Of a stretch of DNA of 64,000 bases, positions 27,664 to 38,100 are shown one piece after another (the stretch's first letter is position 1; the number at the start of each line of letters is the position of its first letter). Position numbers and translations under genes: made by a program. The stretch is from the NCBI GenBank assembly GCA_019638275.1, contig JAHBUC010000001.1, forward strand, positions 310,001 to 374,000. The letters run 5' to 3'. The notes under the pieces are model-generated. The model was not told the DNA's origin, searched no databases, and saw only the letters and a program-made list of their open reading frames with translations. The DNA comes from Cyclobacteriaceae bacterium (GTDB taxonomy: Bacteria; Bacteroidota; Bacteroidia; Cytophagales; Cyclobacteriaceae).

Positions 27664-29151
27664 ATGAAAAACATGTTGAATAAAATGAGTGCTAAAAATA
27701 TCGGTTGGTCTGTGCTGCTTCTGCTGGCGGTACAGGTTTCATACAGCCAAAACTATACGTCTGTTGCCAGTGGCGCCTGGACTACCGCTGCGAACTGGAA
27801 CAATACATCAGGTTGGGGTGGAGCTACTCCTTCTTTGTCGTACACTTCAGGTACTATCAATGTTAATCATAACATGACTATTGCCAGTGCAGCCTCTTTT
27901 GGTGGATCCGGTTTCAATGTTGCCTCAGGCGCTACTATTACCGCAAATGCTAACTTCACTATTTCAAATGGTACGGCTAATATTAATGGTAATCTGAATG
28001 TAACCGGAGACTTTACGGCCTCTAACGGAACAACCAATGTTTACGGAACGGTAACGGCTACTGGCAATCTGGCCATAAGCGGTGGCGCAACCGTGAATGT
28101 GTATGGTACACTTATCATTTCAGGCAATGCTCAACTCAATGCAAATCTGCGTGTACATCCGGGAGGTAAGGTCGTAGTGGAGGGTAGTGTAACTGTAGTA
28201 AGCTCAACCTATTTAACCATTGGAACGGCTGTAGCCCCTCCACCGTATGCCGACATGGTCATTTACCAGAATCTTGTCCAACAAGGAAGCGGTGACGTTA
28301 CCATTAACCGCAACGGACGTCTTGCTGTTTTTGGAAATGTAACCGATAGCGGTGGCGGTGGAAGTTTCATACAGGTTAACAATGGTGGGCAAGCGTATGT
28401 GCATGGTAACATTACATATTCAGGAGGCGGAAGCTCAATTCAAAATAACAACACAACAAATCCTTATGGCTTGTATGTAAACGGAACAGCAACCTCATCC
28501 GGTGGTGGAGGATCAGTAACTGGAAACATGGGCGATCAGCAAACCATGCAGAATACCAATCCCAATTTCTTTACCTGGGTATCTTCACAGCCTAATAGCC
28601 CCATGCCGGTAACATTGGTTTACTTTCAACTTGAGGTTAGGGATAACAACACGGTTGAACTGATGTGGGCAACATCAATGGAGCAGGATTTTGATTACTT
28701 CGAAATTGAACGCTCAACGAACGGAATTGATTTTGTTGTAATCGGAAACCAATCCGGTGCCGGATATAATACAGAGACGCTTCAGCGATATAATTTTACA
28801 GATGCAAACCCGATCAGCGGCTCAAATTACTACCGCTTGAAAGCCATTGATCTGGATGGATCGTTTGAATACTTTAACATTGTTTTTGCGCAAATCAAAG
28901 CCGATAGGCAGCTAAGCATTTATCCGAACCCTTCGGATGGCAGAAGAATAACAACCCAGTTGAACTTTGAACCGTTGCACAACGCGAAAATTCAGGTGAG
29001 TGATTTGACGGGCACTGTTGTGGCTGAAACGATCGTATCAGGTGTTGAAGTTGATGTGGAGTTCTCAACACAATTGAAGCCTGGTATTTACCTGGTAACC
29101 TACTACGCACAAGGCTTTAAGCACACTGAGCGTTTGCTTGTGCGTAATTAA
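27664..29151 (+). CDS. Secreted T9SS type A sorting-domain protein with Ser/Thr/Asn/Gly-rich beta-solenoid
   Basis: The 495-residue protein has a signal peptide (residues about 1-28, ending SYSQ) and about 290 residues of short beta repeats rich in T, N, G, V and A (GTANINGNLNVTGDFTASNG, GTTNVYGTVTATGNLAISGG), like a right-handed beta-helix adhesin. The C-terminal half (MPVTLVYFQLEVRDNNTVEL to the end) is paralogous to that of the preceding gene and finishes with a T9SS sorting domain (IYPNPSDGRR ... KPGIYLVTYY ... RLLVRN). Possible roles are adhesion or matrix formation; no catalytic motif is seen. Confidence 0.8.
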   Translation: MKNMLNKMSAKNIGWSVLLLLAVQVSYSQNYTSVASGAWTTAANWNNTSGWGGATPSLSYTSGTINVNHNMTIASAASFGGSGFNVASGATITANANFTISNGTANINGNLNVTGDFTASNGTTNVYGTVTATGNLAISGGATVNVYGTLIISGNAQLNANLRVHPGGKVVVEGSVTVVSSTYLTIGTAVAPPPYADMVIYQNLVQQGSGDVTINRNGRLAVFGNVTDSGGGGSFIQVNNGGQAYVHGNITYSGGGSSIQNNNTTNPYGLYVNGTATSSGGGGSVTGNMGDQQTMQNTNPNFFTWVSSQPNSPMPVTLVYFQLEVRDNNTVELMWATSMEQDFDYFEIERSTNGIDFVVIGNQSGAGYNTETLQRYNFTDANPISGSNYYRLKAIDLDGSFEYFNIVFAQIKADRQLSIYPNPSDGRRITTQLNFEPLHNAKIQVSDLTGTVVAETIVSGVEVDVEFSTQLKPGIYLVTYYAQGFKHTERLLVRN

Positions 29152-29154
29152 TGT

Positions 29155-29267
29155 CCATCTCAAAAATCAGTTTCACTTGTCAGCCTGAGCTTGTCGAAGG
29201 CTATTTCGAGTTACCAAAGTCGGTTTCGACAGGCTCAACCTGACAATGGTGTATTTTTGAGTCATCG
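29155..29267. repeat. MITE-like palindromic repeat, copy 1
   Basis: The left end CCATCTCAAAAATCAG and right end ATTTTTGAG form terminal inverted repeats. The interior contains GAGCTTGTCGAAGG and GGTTTCGACAGGCTC as inverted arms. The reverse complement of the element at 46767-46894 matches it over most of its left 80 bp. It lies 3 bp past the stop of the T9SS gene, between convergent genes. Confidence 0.7.
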
Positions 29268-29286
29268 CCCGAGTCCTCGAGGCGAT
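29264..29286 (-). terminator. Hairpin downstream of tdh
   Basis: ATCGCC (29264-29269) pairs with GGCGAT (29281-29286) and the inner CGAG pairs with CTCG. On the minus strand the hairpin starts 19 bases past the tdh stop and is followed by ACTCAAAAAT rather than a long T-run, so it is a terminator-like structure of moderate quality. Confidence 0.4.
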
Positions 29287-29305
29287 CAAACTAAGTATTG
29301 ATTTT

Positions 29306-30265
29306 TTAAGCTTCCTGGGCCAAAAGCTCAGGAAGTTTTGTTAGGATCTCTTCCGTCATCTCAGCAAGACCAAACTGGTGTTGCCAGCCCCAATCTTTAC
29401 GGGCAGCCGAATCATCAATGGATTGTGGCCAACTGTCGGCAATGCCTTGCCGGAAGTCTGGGTCGTAAGTAATAGCGAAATCAGGAATGCGTTTTTTTAT
29501 TTCCGCAGCAATCTCTTTGGGTGAGAAGCTCATGGAAGCAATGTTGTAGCTGGATCGGATCTTTACTTTTTCTGCGGGGGCTTCCATTAAGTCAAGCGTG
29601 GCTTTCACTGCATCGTCCATGTACATCATGGGCAGGTAGGTATCTTCTTTCAAAAAGCACTCGAACTTTTTATCCGTCAGTGCTTTAAAGAAAATATCTA
29701 CGGCATAATCGGTGGTGCCGCCACCCGGTTTGGTTTTATAACCAATCAATCCAGGATAGCGCAAGCTGCGCACATCCACCCCTTTGTTTCTAAAGTACCA
29801 ATCGCACCAGCGTTCTCCTGCAAATTTGCTGATGCCGTAAATAGTGGTTGGATCCATGATGGTGTCCTGCGGTGTATTCTTTTTAGGCGTTGTAGGACCA
29901 AAGGCTGCAATGGAGCTTGGCCAATACACGCGATCGAGTTTAAATTCCACAGCCGCATCTAACACGTGTACAAGTCCATCCATGTTCAGGTGCCACGCAA
30001 ATTTCGGATTCTTTTCACCAGTAGCCGAAAGCACGGCAGCGAGGTGATACACCTGGGTGATTTCATTTTTCTTGATGAAGTCAAACAACGGTTTTTGTTT
30101 TAACACATCCAGTATCTCAAAATTGCCTTGGGCAAGTATCCCTTGGGGGTCTTTAATATCGGTAGCAATTACATTTTCTTTTCCGTACAGGTTCCAAAGT
30201 CCTTGCGTAAGCTCGGAGCCCAGTTGACCGCCTGCGCCTATAACTAAAATCTTGTGCTTCTTCAT
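29306..30265 (-). CDS. tdh: L-threonine 3-dehydrogenase, short-chain (epimerase-like) type
   Basis: The 319-residue NAD-dependent epimerase/dehydratase-fold protein has a GAGGQLG nucleotide-binding motif (residues 11-17) and the catalytic YGISK (Tyr143, Lys147). The residue pattern (HLAAVLSATGEKNP, RYPGLIGYKT) matches the extended-SDR form of threonine dehydrogenase, which oxidises L-threonine to 2-amino-3-oxobutyrate. The divergent kbl next door would convert that product to glycine and acetyl-CoA, which strongly supports the call. The ATG is at 30265. The minus-strand upstream region holds TAACTTTC, close to the -7 consensus. Confidence 0.9.
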   Translation of the reverse strand: MKKHKILVIGAGGQLGSELTQGLWNLYGKENVIATDIKDPQGILAQGNFEILDVLKQKPLFDFIKKNEITQVYHLAAVLSATGEKNPKFAWHLNMDGLVHVLDAAVEFKLDRVYWPSSIAAFGPTTPKKNTPQDTIMDPTTIYGISKFAGERWCDWYFRNKGVDVRSLRYPGLIGYKTKPGGGTTDYAVDIFFKALTDKKFECFLKEDTYLPMMYMDDAVKATLDLMEAPAEKVKIRSSYNIASMSFSPKEIAAEIKKRIPDFAITYDPDFRQGIADSWPQSIDDSAARKDWGWQHQFGLAEMTEEILTKLPELLAQEA

Positions 30266-30343
30266 GGTAGTGATTGGGCCCGAAAGTTACAGAATTTTAC
30301 TTTTTTCCTATCGGTTGTTAGGCTCAGTTTTCGGGGAAGCGAT

Positions 30344-30351
30344 TAACTTTG
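30344..30351 (+). promoter_or_regulatory. kbl promoter -7 element
   Basis: TAACTTTG fits TAnnTTTG exactly, in the tdh-kbl divergent spacer. A TTG lies 26 bp upstream, longer than the usual 19-21 bp. If used, transcription starts near 30357 and the palindromic repeat at 30366-30433 is part of the kbl leader RNA. Confidence 0.45.
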
Positions 30352-30365
30352 CGACCTTACAAATA

Positions 30366-30433
30366 GTGTCAGGTTGAGCCTGTCGAAACCTGACACATTA
30401 CCCAACGTCAGCCTTCGACAGGCTCAGGCTGAC
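30366..30433. repeat. Palindromic repeat core, copy 2 (double hairpin) in the kbl leader
   Basis: Two adjacent hairpins are present: GTGTCAGGTT (30366-30375) with AACCTGACAC (30387-30396), and GTCAGCCT (30407-30414) with AGGCTGAC (30426-30433). Their loops carry GAGCCTGTCGA or its complement, the same core as in copies 1 and 4. It ends 14 bp before the kbl ATG. Confidence 0.7.
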
Positions 30434-30447
30434 AATTTGATTCAGTT

Positions 30448-31644
30448 ATGTATAAAAAGCTAAAACCCGTATTGGAAAAAGAACTGGCCTCTATTAAAGA
30501 AGCCGGATTGTTCAAGAAGGAACGCATCATCATTTCCCCGCAAGGGGCTGATATAAAAATTGAAGGAGGTAAAGAAGTCATTAACTTCTGCGCCAACAAT
30601 TACCTGGGGCTTTCTTCGCATCCACGGGTAATTGAAGCGGCCAAGCGCGCCATCGATACACATGGTTTCGGCATGTCATCCGTTCGGTTTATTTGTGGTA
30701 CGCAAGATATTCACAAAGAACTGGAGCGTAAGATTTCAGAATTCCTCCACATGGAAGATACCATTTTATACGCTGCGGCTTTTGATGCGAACGGTGGCGT
30801 GTTTGAACCGTTGCTGGGCGCTGAAGATGCGATCATCTCTGACGAATTAAACCATGCCTCCATTATTGATGGTGTGCGTCTATGTAAAGCCATGCGGTAT
30901 CGCTATAAGCACAACGATATGGCCGATCTTGAAAAGCAACTTCAGGATGCTAAAGCTGCGGGTGCCAAACAAATTCTCATTGTAACAGATGGTGCTTTTT
31001 CGATGGACGGCACAATAGCTCAGATGGATAAGATCTGTGATCTGGCCGATAAGCATGAAGCGCTGGTGATGACGGATGAATGTCACTCCACAGGATTTTT
31101 AGGAAAAACCGGCAGAGGTGTTCCGGAGTATCGTGGGGTGATGGATCGGGTTGATATTATTACCGGAACGTTAGGTAAAGCATTGGGTGGTGCATCAGGT
31201 GGTTTTACATCAGGTAAGAGGGAAATTATTGAAATGCTGCGTCAGCGTTCGCGTCCGTATTTGTTTTCCAACACGTTGGCACCGTCCATTGTAGGTGCTT
31301 CTATTGAGGTGTTCAACATGCTTTCCGAAACAACTGCGTTGCGCGATAAACTTGAGCAAAACACAAAGTACTTCCGCAATGAAATGACTGATGCTGGTTT
31401 CGATATTAAACCGGGTGAACATCCGATCGTTCCGATTATGCTGTATGAAGCTCCACTGGCTCAAAAGTTTGCTGAAAAATTATTGGAGAGAGGTATTTAT
31501 GTAATCGGTTTCTTCTTTCCGGTAGTTCCAAAAGGACAAGCGCGCATTCGCGTTCAGCTATCAGCGGCTCATGAAAAGCACCACCTTGATAAGGCTATTG
31601 CAGCTTTTACCGAGGTGGGTAAGGAGTTGGGTGTTTTGAAATAG
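30448..31644 (+). CDS. kbl: 2-amino-3-ketobutyrate coenzyme A ligase (glycine C-acetyltransferase)
   Basis: The 398-residue protein belongs to the alpha-oxoamine synthase family of PLP enzymes. The PLP lysine is Lys244 in [13 protein letters not shown], preceded by the conserved [15 protein letters not shown]. It cleaves 2-amino-3-oxobutyrate with CoA to glycine and acetyl-CoA, the second step of threonine catabolism after the divergent tdh. Its length is normal. The start codon follows the palindromic repeat directly and no clear Shine-Dalgarno is visible, which is common in Bacteroidota. Confidence 0.94.
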   Translation: MYKKLKPVLEKELASIKEAGLFKKERIIISPQGADIKIEGGKEVINFCANNYLGLSSHPRVIEAAKRAIDTHGFGMSSVRFICGTQDIHKELERKISEFLHMEDTILYAAAFDANGGVFEPLLGAEDAIISDELNHASIIDGVRLCKAMRYRYKHNDMADLEKQLQDAKAAGAKQILIVTDGAFSMDGTIAQMDKICDLADKHEALVMTDECHSTGFLGKTGRGVPEYRGVMDRVDIITGTLGKALGGASGGFTSGKREIIEMLRQRSRPYLFSNTLAPSIVGASIEVFNMLSETTALRDKLEQNTKYFRNEMTDAGFDIKPGEHPIVPIMLYEAPLAQKFAEKLLERGIYVIGFFFPVVPKGQARIRVQLSAAHEKHHLDKAIAAFTEVGKELGVLK

Positions 31645-31714
31645 GTATCGCATAGAAAAACTTTATGTGGGTTATCCGTAAAATTTCTTAATCTGAATTC
31701 GCGGTAGTTTGAAT

Positions 31715-31780
31715 CACATAAACACATGGCGCGCATAGGATCTTTCTTGAATCTCTATGTGGTCTATGAGCCTATGTGGT
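31715..31780. repeat. CACATAG-type imperfect palindrome in a 299-bp gene-free spacer
   Basis: The spacer 31645-31943 has no ORF. It holds inverted CACATA...CATAG and CTATGTGG...CCTATGTGG units (31715-31740 against 31754-31780), with CTATGTGGT occurring twice directly. This looks like a degenerate dispersed extragenic repeat. The remaining 160 bp before the next start show no promoter matching TAnnTTTG; TATCTTGA near 31918 is the nearest. Confidence 0.4.
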
Positions 31781-31943
31781 TTTTAGGATTTTGACAGGAT
31801 GCTCAATAAATTTTGTTCAGCCTACAAATGCGGTCAGCGAGACAAAGACTGTGAGAAGGTGGTCTAAAATAATTTTTCCGCTTATCAAAGTTCATGGTTT
31901 AGGTTATTGAAAGTGCTTATCTTGACTGGCACAAACCTAAGTC

Positions 31944-34900
31944 ATGAAAACGTTTACCACACTATTCTTTTTGCTTATTGCTTTCTGCTTTTCAGCAGAG
32001 GCGCAGCGCGCGAAATCACAAACAGCTCCAGCACCACCATCAACTGATTATAACGAGTACTTCAAAGCCATGAAATGGCGAAGTATTGGGCCGTTTCGTG
32101 GAGGCCGCTCCAATGCGGCCAGCGGTGTTGTGGGTGATCCGGTAACTTATTATATGGGTACTACCGGTGGAGGAGTCTGGAAAACCGATGATGCCGGAAC
32201 AACCTGGAAAAATATTTCAGATGGTTACATGAAAACCGGATCGGTGGGAGCGATAGCTGTTTCCGAAAGCGACCCGAACATCGTGTACGTAGGTATGGGC
32301 GAGCACGCCATTCGGGGTGTGATGACGCATCATGGTGATGGCATGTATAAATCGCATGATGCCGGAAAAACATGGATCAAACTGGGGTTGGAAGCTACGC
32401 AGCATATAGCGCGTGTAATCATTCATCCAAAAAACCCAGACATTGTTTGGGTGGCTGCGCAAGGTGCGCTGTACAGTTCATCCACTGATCGGGGAATTTA
32501 CAAGACTACCGATGGTGGAAAATCATGGAGAAAAGTTTTATACATAGATGATAAAACCGGGGGTTCTGAACTCTCCATCGATTTTAATAATCCGCAAGTA
32601 TTATATGCCGCCATGTGGGAGCATGGCCGACTGCCCTGGAAGGTGATCAGCGGTGGTCCAGGAAGTGGTTTGTATAAATCAGTTGATGGTGGTGAAACAT
32701 GGTCGCAAATTCACGATGGCCTTCCAAAGGAATTAGGCAAGATGTCTATTGCGGTAAGCCGCTCCAATTCAGAAAAGGTATATGCACTGATTGAAAGCGA
32801 TTCTGATCGTGAGTTAGGAGGTCTGTTTATATCCGACAATGCCGGAAAAAACTGGAGGCGCATTTCGAATGATCACCGGCTGGTACAACGTGCATGGTAT
32901 TATATAGAGTTATACATCGATCCGAAAGATGAATTGACGGTTTATGTGTTAAGCGCTCCATTTCTTCGTTCATTGGATGGTGGTGTAACCTGGGAGAATA
33001 TGCCAGGTGTGCATGGTGATTATCACGATTTATGGATCAATCCGGGTAATCCAAACAATATGGTTATAGCTAATGATGGAGGTGCCTCCATTAGTTTCAA
33101 TTATGGAAAAACATGGTCATTCCAAAACATGATGCCAACAGCTCAATTGTATCGCATTAATGTAGATAATGCATTTCCCTACCGGATTTATGCGGGCCAG
33201 CAAGATAATACCTCAGTAGTAATTGCCAGTCGTGAGTTGGGCAGCAGCGGAATTTCACGTGAGAGTTGGACAGCCTCGGCTGGTGGTGAGAGTGCGTTTC
33301 TGGCTTTCAATCCGGATGATCCGCGCTATGTGCTGGGTGGAAGTTACCTCGGTACTATTGAAGTGTTGGACACGAAAGCCAAAGCGGGTACCAACATCAT
33401 GGCTGCACCCATACAATATTTAGGTCGTGATTCGAAGGACATGAAATATCGTTTTAACTGGAACGCACCCATCATCTGGTCAAAGCATGAATCGAATACC
33501 TATTACCACGGAGCGCAAGTATTATTAAAAACCACCGACATGGGAAAAACGTGGTCGGAAGTTTCACCTGATTTAACCCGTAATGAAAAAGAGAAGCAAG
33601 GAAAAATGGGTGGACCTTATACAAACGAAGCGGTGGGCGCGGAAAATTACGGAACATTAAGTTATGTGATCGAGTCGCCTCATGAAAAAGGTGTGATCTG
33701 GACGGGCAGCGATGATGGCTTGGTTTACCTGACACGCGATGGTGGCGCAACCTGGAAAAATGTAACGCCAGTTGGACTGAAAGAATGCCTGATCAACGCC
33801 ATTGATGTTTCTCCGCACGATCCGGCAACGGCTTACATGGCCACCACACGCTACAAGTTTAACGATCATGCGCCTGGGCTTTATAAAACAACGGATTACG
33901 GAAAAACATGGACAAACATTTCAAAAGGAATCCCCAACAATGCATTCACCCGTGTGGTGCGAGAAGACGATGTTCGTAAAGGTCTACTTTTTGCTGGTAC
34001 GGAGTTGGGTTTGTTTATTTCGTGGAACGATGGAGCATCCTGGCATCCGTTCCAACTTAATTTACCGATTACGCCCATTACAGATTTAAAAATTCATCAG
34101 GGTAATCTGATCGCGTCAACCTCAGGAAGATCGTTCTGGATTTTTGACGATTTAAGCTTGTTGCGTCAATTCAAGAATGAAACAAACTCATTTGCCTTGT
34201 TTAAACCTACCGATGCTGTTTTAGTGAATGGTTCAAGTCAGTTGGATCGAAACGATCCTGAGTTTGATGGAACGCATCCGTATGCAGGAGTTAATCCTTC
34301 AACCGGTGTAGTGTTGTATTATAATCTTCCCGAATTGAAAAAGGGTGAGCATATATCACTAGAGATTAAAGATGCGCAAGGCAACCTGGTTCGCTCTTAT
34401 ACTTCTGTTAAAGATTCAATATTTAAAAGTTACGATGGCGGCCCTTCGCCCGAACCGGTTATGGCAAAAGCAAAAGGACTGAACCGGTTTGTTTGGAACA
34501 TGCGGTACCCAACCATGCCGGGTGCTCATGGTGTTTATATTGAAAGCAGCTTCCGTGGCCATAAAGCCATTCCGGGAAAATATTCAGCAACGTTGAAAGC
34601 AGGAGGTCGAACATCCACGGTTGACTTTCAGATTCTTTCCAATCCATTGTATCCAACGGATGCCGCAACCTATCAGGAGTACCATGTATTGATGAGCAAA
34701 ATGGAGAAGGAAGTTTTTACGATGCACAACCTGGTAAATACTCTTTTTGAAAAACAAAATCAACTGAATCAATTGGTATCATCCCTTCCTGCTTCTGAGA
34801 AATTCAATGCATTAAAAACTGAAGGGAGAGCATTGATAGAAAAATTGAAGGCGTGGGATGACGATATGGTGCAGCGTAAGTCAAAGGCATACGATGATGT

Positions 34901-35123
34901 GGAGAACTTCCCAAATAAATTTACAGCCAACTATTTATTTATGATAAATCAAACGGAAAGCGATATACCCCGTGTAAATAAGCCTTCCTTAGATAGATTA
35001 GATGAGCTTACCAAAGAATGGAATGCATTGCACAATCGGGCAAAGGAGTTGTTGGAGAAAGACATCCCGACTATTAATCAGAAGTTTTGGGCGGCTGGTG
35101 TTGGAGCAATTTGGAAGGAATAA
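31944..35123 (+). CDS. Secreted BNR/Asp-box (sortilin/VPS10-like) beta-propeller protein
   Basis: The 1059-residue protein has a signal peptide ending FSAEAQ. About eleven Asp-box motifs (S/T-x-D-x-G-x-T/S-W) are visible, for example [45 protein letters not shown] and KTTDYGKTW. They imply two stacked beta-propellers over residues 45-740, like the VPS10/sortilin and YVTN/BNR group. A beta domain and a C-terminal helical stretch (about 900-1059) follow. There is no T9SS tail, lipobox or clear glycosidase catalytic residues. Such proteins are frequent in Bacteroidota and often labelled glycosyl hydrolase without proof. It is convergent with the caspase gene. Confidence 0.8.
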   Translation: MKTFTTLFFLLIAFCFSAEAQRAKSQTAPAPPSTDYNEYFKAMKWRSIGPFRGGRSNAASGVVGDPVTYYMGTTGGGVWKTDDAGTTWKNISDGYMKTGSVGAIAVSESDPNIVYVGMGEHAIRGVMTHHGDGMYKSHDAGKTWIKLGLEATQHIARVIIHPKNPDIVWVAAQGALYSSSTDRGIYKTTDGGKSWRKVLYIDDKTGGSELSIDFNNPQVLYAAMWEHGRLPWKVISGGPGSGLYKSVDGGETWSQIHDGLPKELGKMSIAVSRSNSEKVYALIESDSDRELGGLFISDNAGKNWRRISNDHRLVQRAWYYIELYIDPKDELTVYVLSAPFLRSLDGGVTWENMPGVHGDYHDLWINPGNPNNMVIANDGGASISFNYGKTWSFQNMMPTAQLYRINVDNAFPYRIYAGQQDNTSVVIASRELGSSGISRESWTASAGGESAFLAFNPDDPRYVLGGSYLGTIEVLDTKAKAGTNIMAAPIQYLGRDSKDMKYRFNWNAPIIWSKHESNTYYHGAQVLLKTTDMGKTWSEVSPDLTRNEKEKQGKMGGPYTNEAVGAENYGTLSYVIESPHEKGVIWTGSDDGLVYLTRDGGATWKNVTPVGLKECLINAIDVSPHDPATAYMATTRYKFNDHAPGLYKTTDYGKTWTNISKGIPNNAFTRVVREDDVRKGLLFAGTELGLFISWNDGASWHPFQLNLPITPITDLKIHQGNLIASTSGRSFWIFDDLSLLRQFKNETNSFALFKPTDAVLVNGSSQLDRNDPEFDGTHPYAGVNPSTGVVLYYNLPELKKGEHISLEIKDAQGNLVRSYTSVKDSIFKSYDGGPSPEPVMAKAKGLNRFVWNMRYPTMPGAHGVYIESSFRGHKAIPGKYSATLKAGGRTSTVDFQILSNPLYPTDAATYQEYHVLMSKMEKEVFTMHNLVNTLFEKQNQLNQLVSSLPASEKFNALKTEGRALIEKLKAWDDDMVQRKSKAYDDVENFPNKFTANYLFMINQTESDIPRVNKPSLDRLDELTKEWNALHNRAKELLEKDIPTINQKFWAAGVGAIWKE

Positions 35124-35125
35124 AA

Positions 35126-35152
35126 GTCAGCCTTCCACAAGCTCAGGCTGAC
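35126..35152. repeat. Palindromic repeat core, copy 3 (single hairpin) between convergent genes
   Basis: GTCAGCCT (35126-35133) pairs with AGGCTGAC (35145-35152) around an ACAAGCTC-containing loop. It starts 2 bp after the stop of the Asp-box gene and probably works as a transcription end hairpin for one or both convergent genes. The 58-bp spacer holds nothing else. Confidence 0.6.
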
Positions 35153-35181
35153 ATGGAGAATTTTTGAAATTCCGTTTTAGC

Positions 35182-38100
35182 TTACTTCTCCTCTAAAATA
35201 ATCGGAAAGTCTTGCCCGCGCGAAAATGTATATGGGTACTGGGGCTTTCCTTTTAATTTTCTGGTCATTTCCGGAACCTGATCATCAATGTACGATTTCA
35301 ATTCGTAGATGGTCACTTTCCCATCGCGTGGAGCGCCATCGGCTTCACCACTTAGTGCCTGAATCAAAACATATGTAAATAGCCCATGTCCGAGTTCAGC
35401 AAACTCCGTGGCAAATTGTTCGCTGCCGGCTGAAGCCATTACATGAATACCGGCACTTCTCGAAAGTTGTGCAATTGCTTTTTCTTCAGCCGCTCCACGG
35501 TTAGCCAATAATTCAACCGAACCACCTGATTGACACGCATCCATCACGATCAATTGTTTCAGTGCCTTGATGGATTTGAATTTTTCCTGAAGTACGGAAG
35601 CTTCCAATGCTTCTTTTTGCAGGGCTGCTAAATCGTATAACCGCAAACTTTCAGTTGGGATGAGAAAGAACCGATTGTCCACCATGCTGCCATGGCCTGC
35701 ATAGTAAAATATGAACACATCTTCTGCATGAATTTTTTGCGATAAATCCTCAAGTGCCTTTAATATATTTTGCCGTGATGCTTCATCATCATATAAGGCA
35801 TGAAGTTCAATATCCCCAAAAAGATTCTTTGATTTTTCATCCAATACTTTGATAAAGGATTCAGCGTCCGGTTTGGCATAGTTTAAATTCAACCTTGGAT
35901 TTTTATATTGATTGATGCCTACTGCGAGAATATAGCATTTACTGTTTTTGGTAAGCACATCCGAAGTAACTTCAGCGGAAGCGGGTTCTGAATCAACACG
36001 ACTTTTGTTGCTGACAATGGCTGTGAATGAATTTTGTCCGCCTACCAGATTAATGATTTGCTTGTACGTGGTGGAGGCATCTTTTCCTGAAGGCATTTTA
36101 AGCTCTGCCCGGTTAATGGCTATGTTCTTTCCATTATGGAACAACCTCAGGTTTTCCACCCCGCCACCGTTGTCGGTTAGTTTAACGTACACTTCAATTT
36201 TTGTCGGATCGCTGGAAGGAAGCGTGGCCAATTTTACGCCAGGAGGGGGCGAGGTTTTTAATTTTCCTTGAATGCCGGATGAACCGCCACTGCTGCCCCG
36301 GGTTTGAAAAAGTTTCGGCAACAGATCGGGACGATAGAATTCATCAAAAAACTGATTGACTGAGTAGGTTGTCATGCCGCTTACGAAATGAATGTACTGC
36401 CTTGCGTTTTGTGTTCCGCTGAAATAACCTTCCGGGTTCTTCACCATCCAATCGCGCTCGCCTAAATGGATATGTTCAAAAAATTCTTTGCTGGAAGAAA
36501 GATCCCAGAACTTGCTAACACCATCCAGGCTATGGCTGATCAGCATTTTATTATCCGGACTAAACAACAAAGAAGTTACTTCAGCATTGTGCCCTTCCAG
36601 TTTGCGAAGCAATTTGCCGGTAGCAATATCCCAAACCCTGATAGCGCGATCAGCACCAGCAGAGTAGATCAATTTTCCATCGTTGCTGAGGGTTGCAATG
36701 TGGACAGCGCCCCGATGATCTATGAATTTTTTTAGCATAAGACCTGTAGCAATATCCCACAACCGGATGCTGCCGTCCCAACTAGTGCTGAGCAATGATT
36801 TTTCGTCAGCGCTAACCTGTATGGAAGAAATCACATTCGTATGACCAATGAATGAACGAACGGAAGATTTTGTGTCAAGCTCGACCATTTGCAGACTGTT
36901 ATCTAACTGTGCTGTAAACAAGTATAAATCGTTGGGGTGAAAGGCGAGGTTGTACACCGAGTTATTTTGAAAATCCCAGTATTGCACGGTTTTGCCAAGG
37001 TTCAGATCATACACACGCATGGTTGCATCCCAGCTTGAGCAGGCAAACATCGTTTCATCGTTACTGAATTTGATTGAAAAGATGGGTTCGCGATGCGGTT
37101 TAAAAGTTCGAATGGAGTCACCGGTTTGTACATCCCACAAGATCACCTTTCCATCGCCACCACCGGTAAGCATAAAGCGTCCGTCTTTCGATAGATCATA
37201 GCTCAACACCGCTTTCGCATGACCGGAATACTCCATAACCTGTTGGCCACTGGCAATGTCCCATCGCTTTACACGTGTTCCGAATTTTCCTTTGATGAGT
37301 TGCTTGCCATCTTTTGTTATCATCAAGTGATTTTTAAATCGCACATACCGTGCAATGGCCGATTGCCAATAGAAGTTCGGGTCATACGTTAAGCCTCCCT
37401 TATCACGTTGGTTGAGTAGTCCGGTCAACTCCTGTATTTTTTTATTTTGATCAATATCCCATGCAAAGGCAGTATTGTTATCGCATGTAACCAGCAGGTT
37501 GCGACTATCCAGCGAAAATGCAACGCTATGAAAATCAGCCTGACGTTCAGCTGCCAGCTGTATCAATTCTTTGCCGGTTGATTCTTCCCAAATCCGAACG
37601 TCTTTTTCTGTAGCCCGTGCCAACCACTTTCCATCAGCACTTATGGCCAGCGCGGTTAAAGTGTTCTCCGTATCTTCCTCATATACTTTAATAAGGTTGC
37701 CCGTGGCTACATCGTGCTTTTTCACTTGCCCGCGATGTGCTGCCGTATAAATAAACTTACTGTCGGGACTGAACACCACTTTCGTGGCACAGCCTCCACA
37801 AAAACCTTCCGGTATTTCAAACTTGTGCACCAGTCTCCAATCATTGGTTTGGTATACCTGTGCAACACGGTTATCCTCGCCTAATGCAATCCAATTTCCA
37901 TCCGGACTCATGGCTATATCAATTCCGCGTCCTAATCCTTTATCCGGATTAATGCGAATTTTTGCAACAACACGCCTGGTTTTATAATCGTATACGCGGG
38001 CAGTATCTCCATAGCCGGATGTACTGTTGGCGGCAACAACAAAAAATCGTCCTTTTGGATCAAAGGCTACATCGGTAACCACGCCATTGTCGGGATTGGG

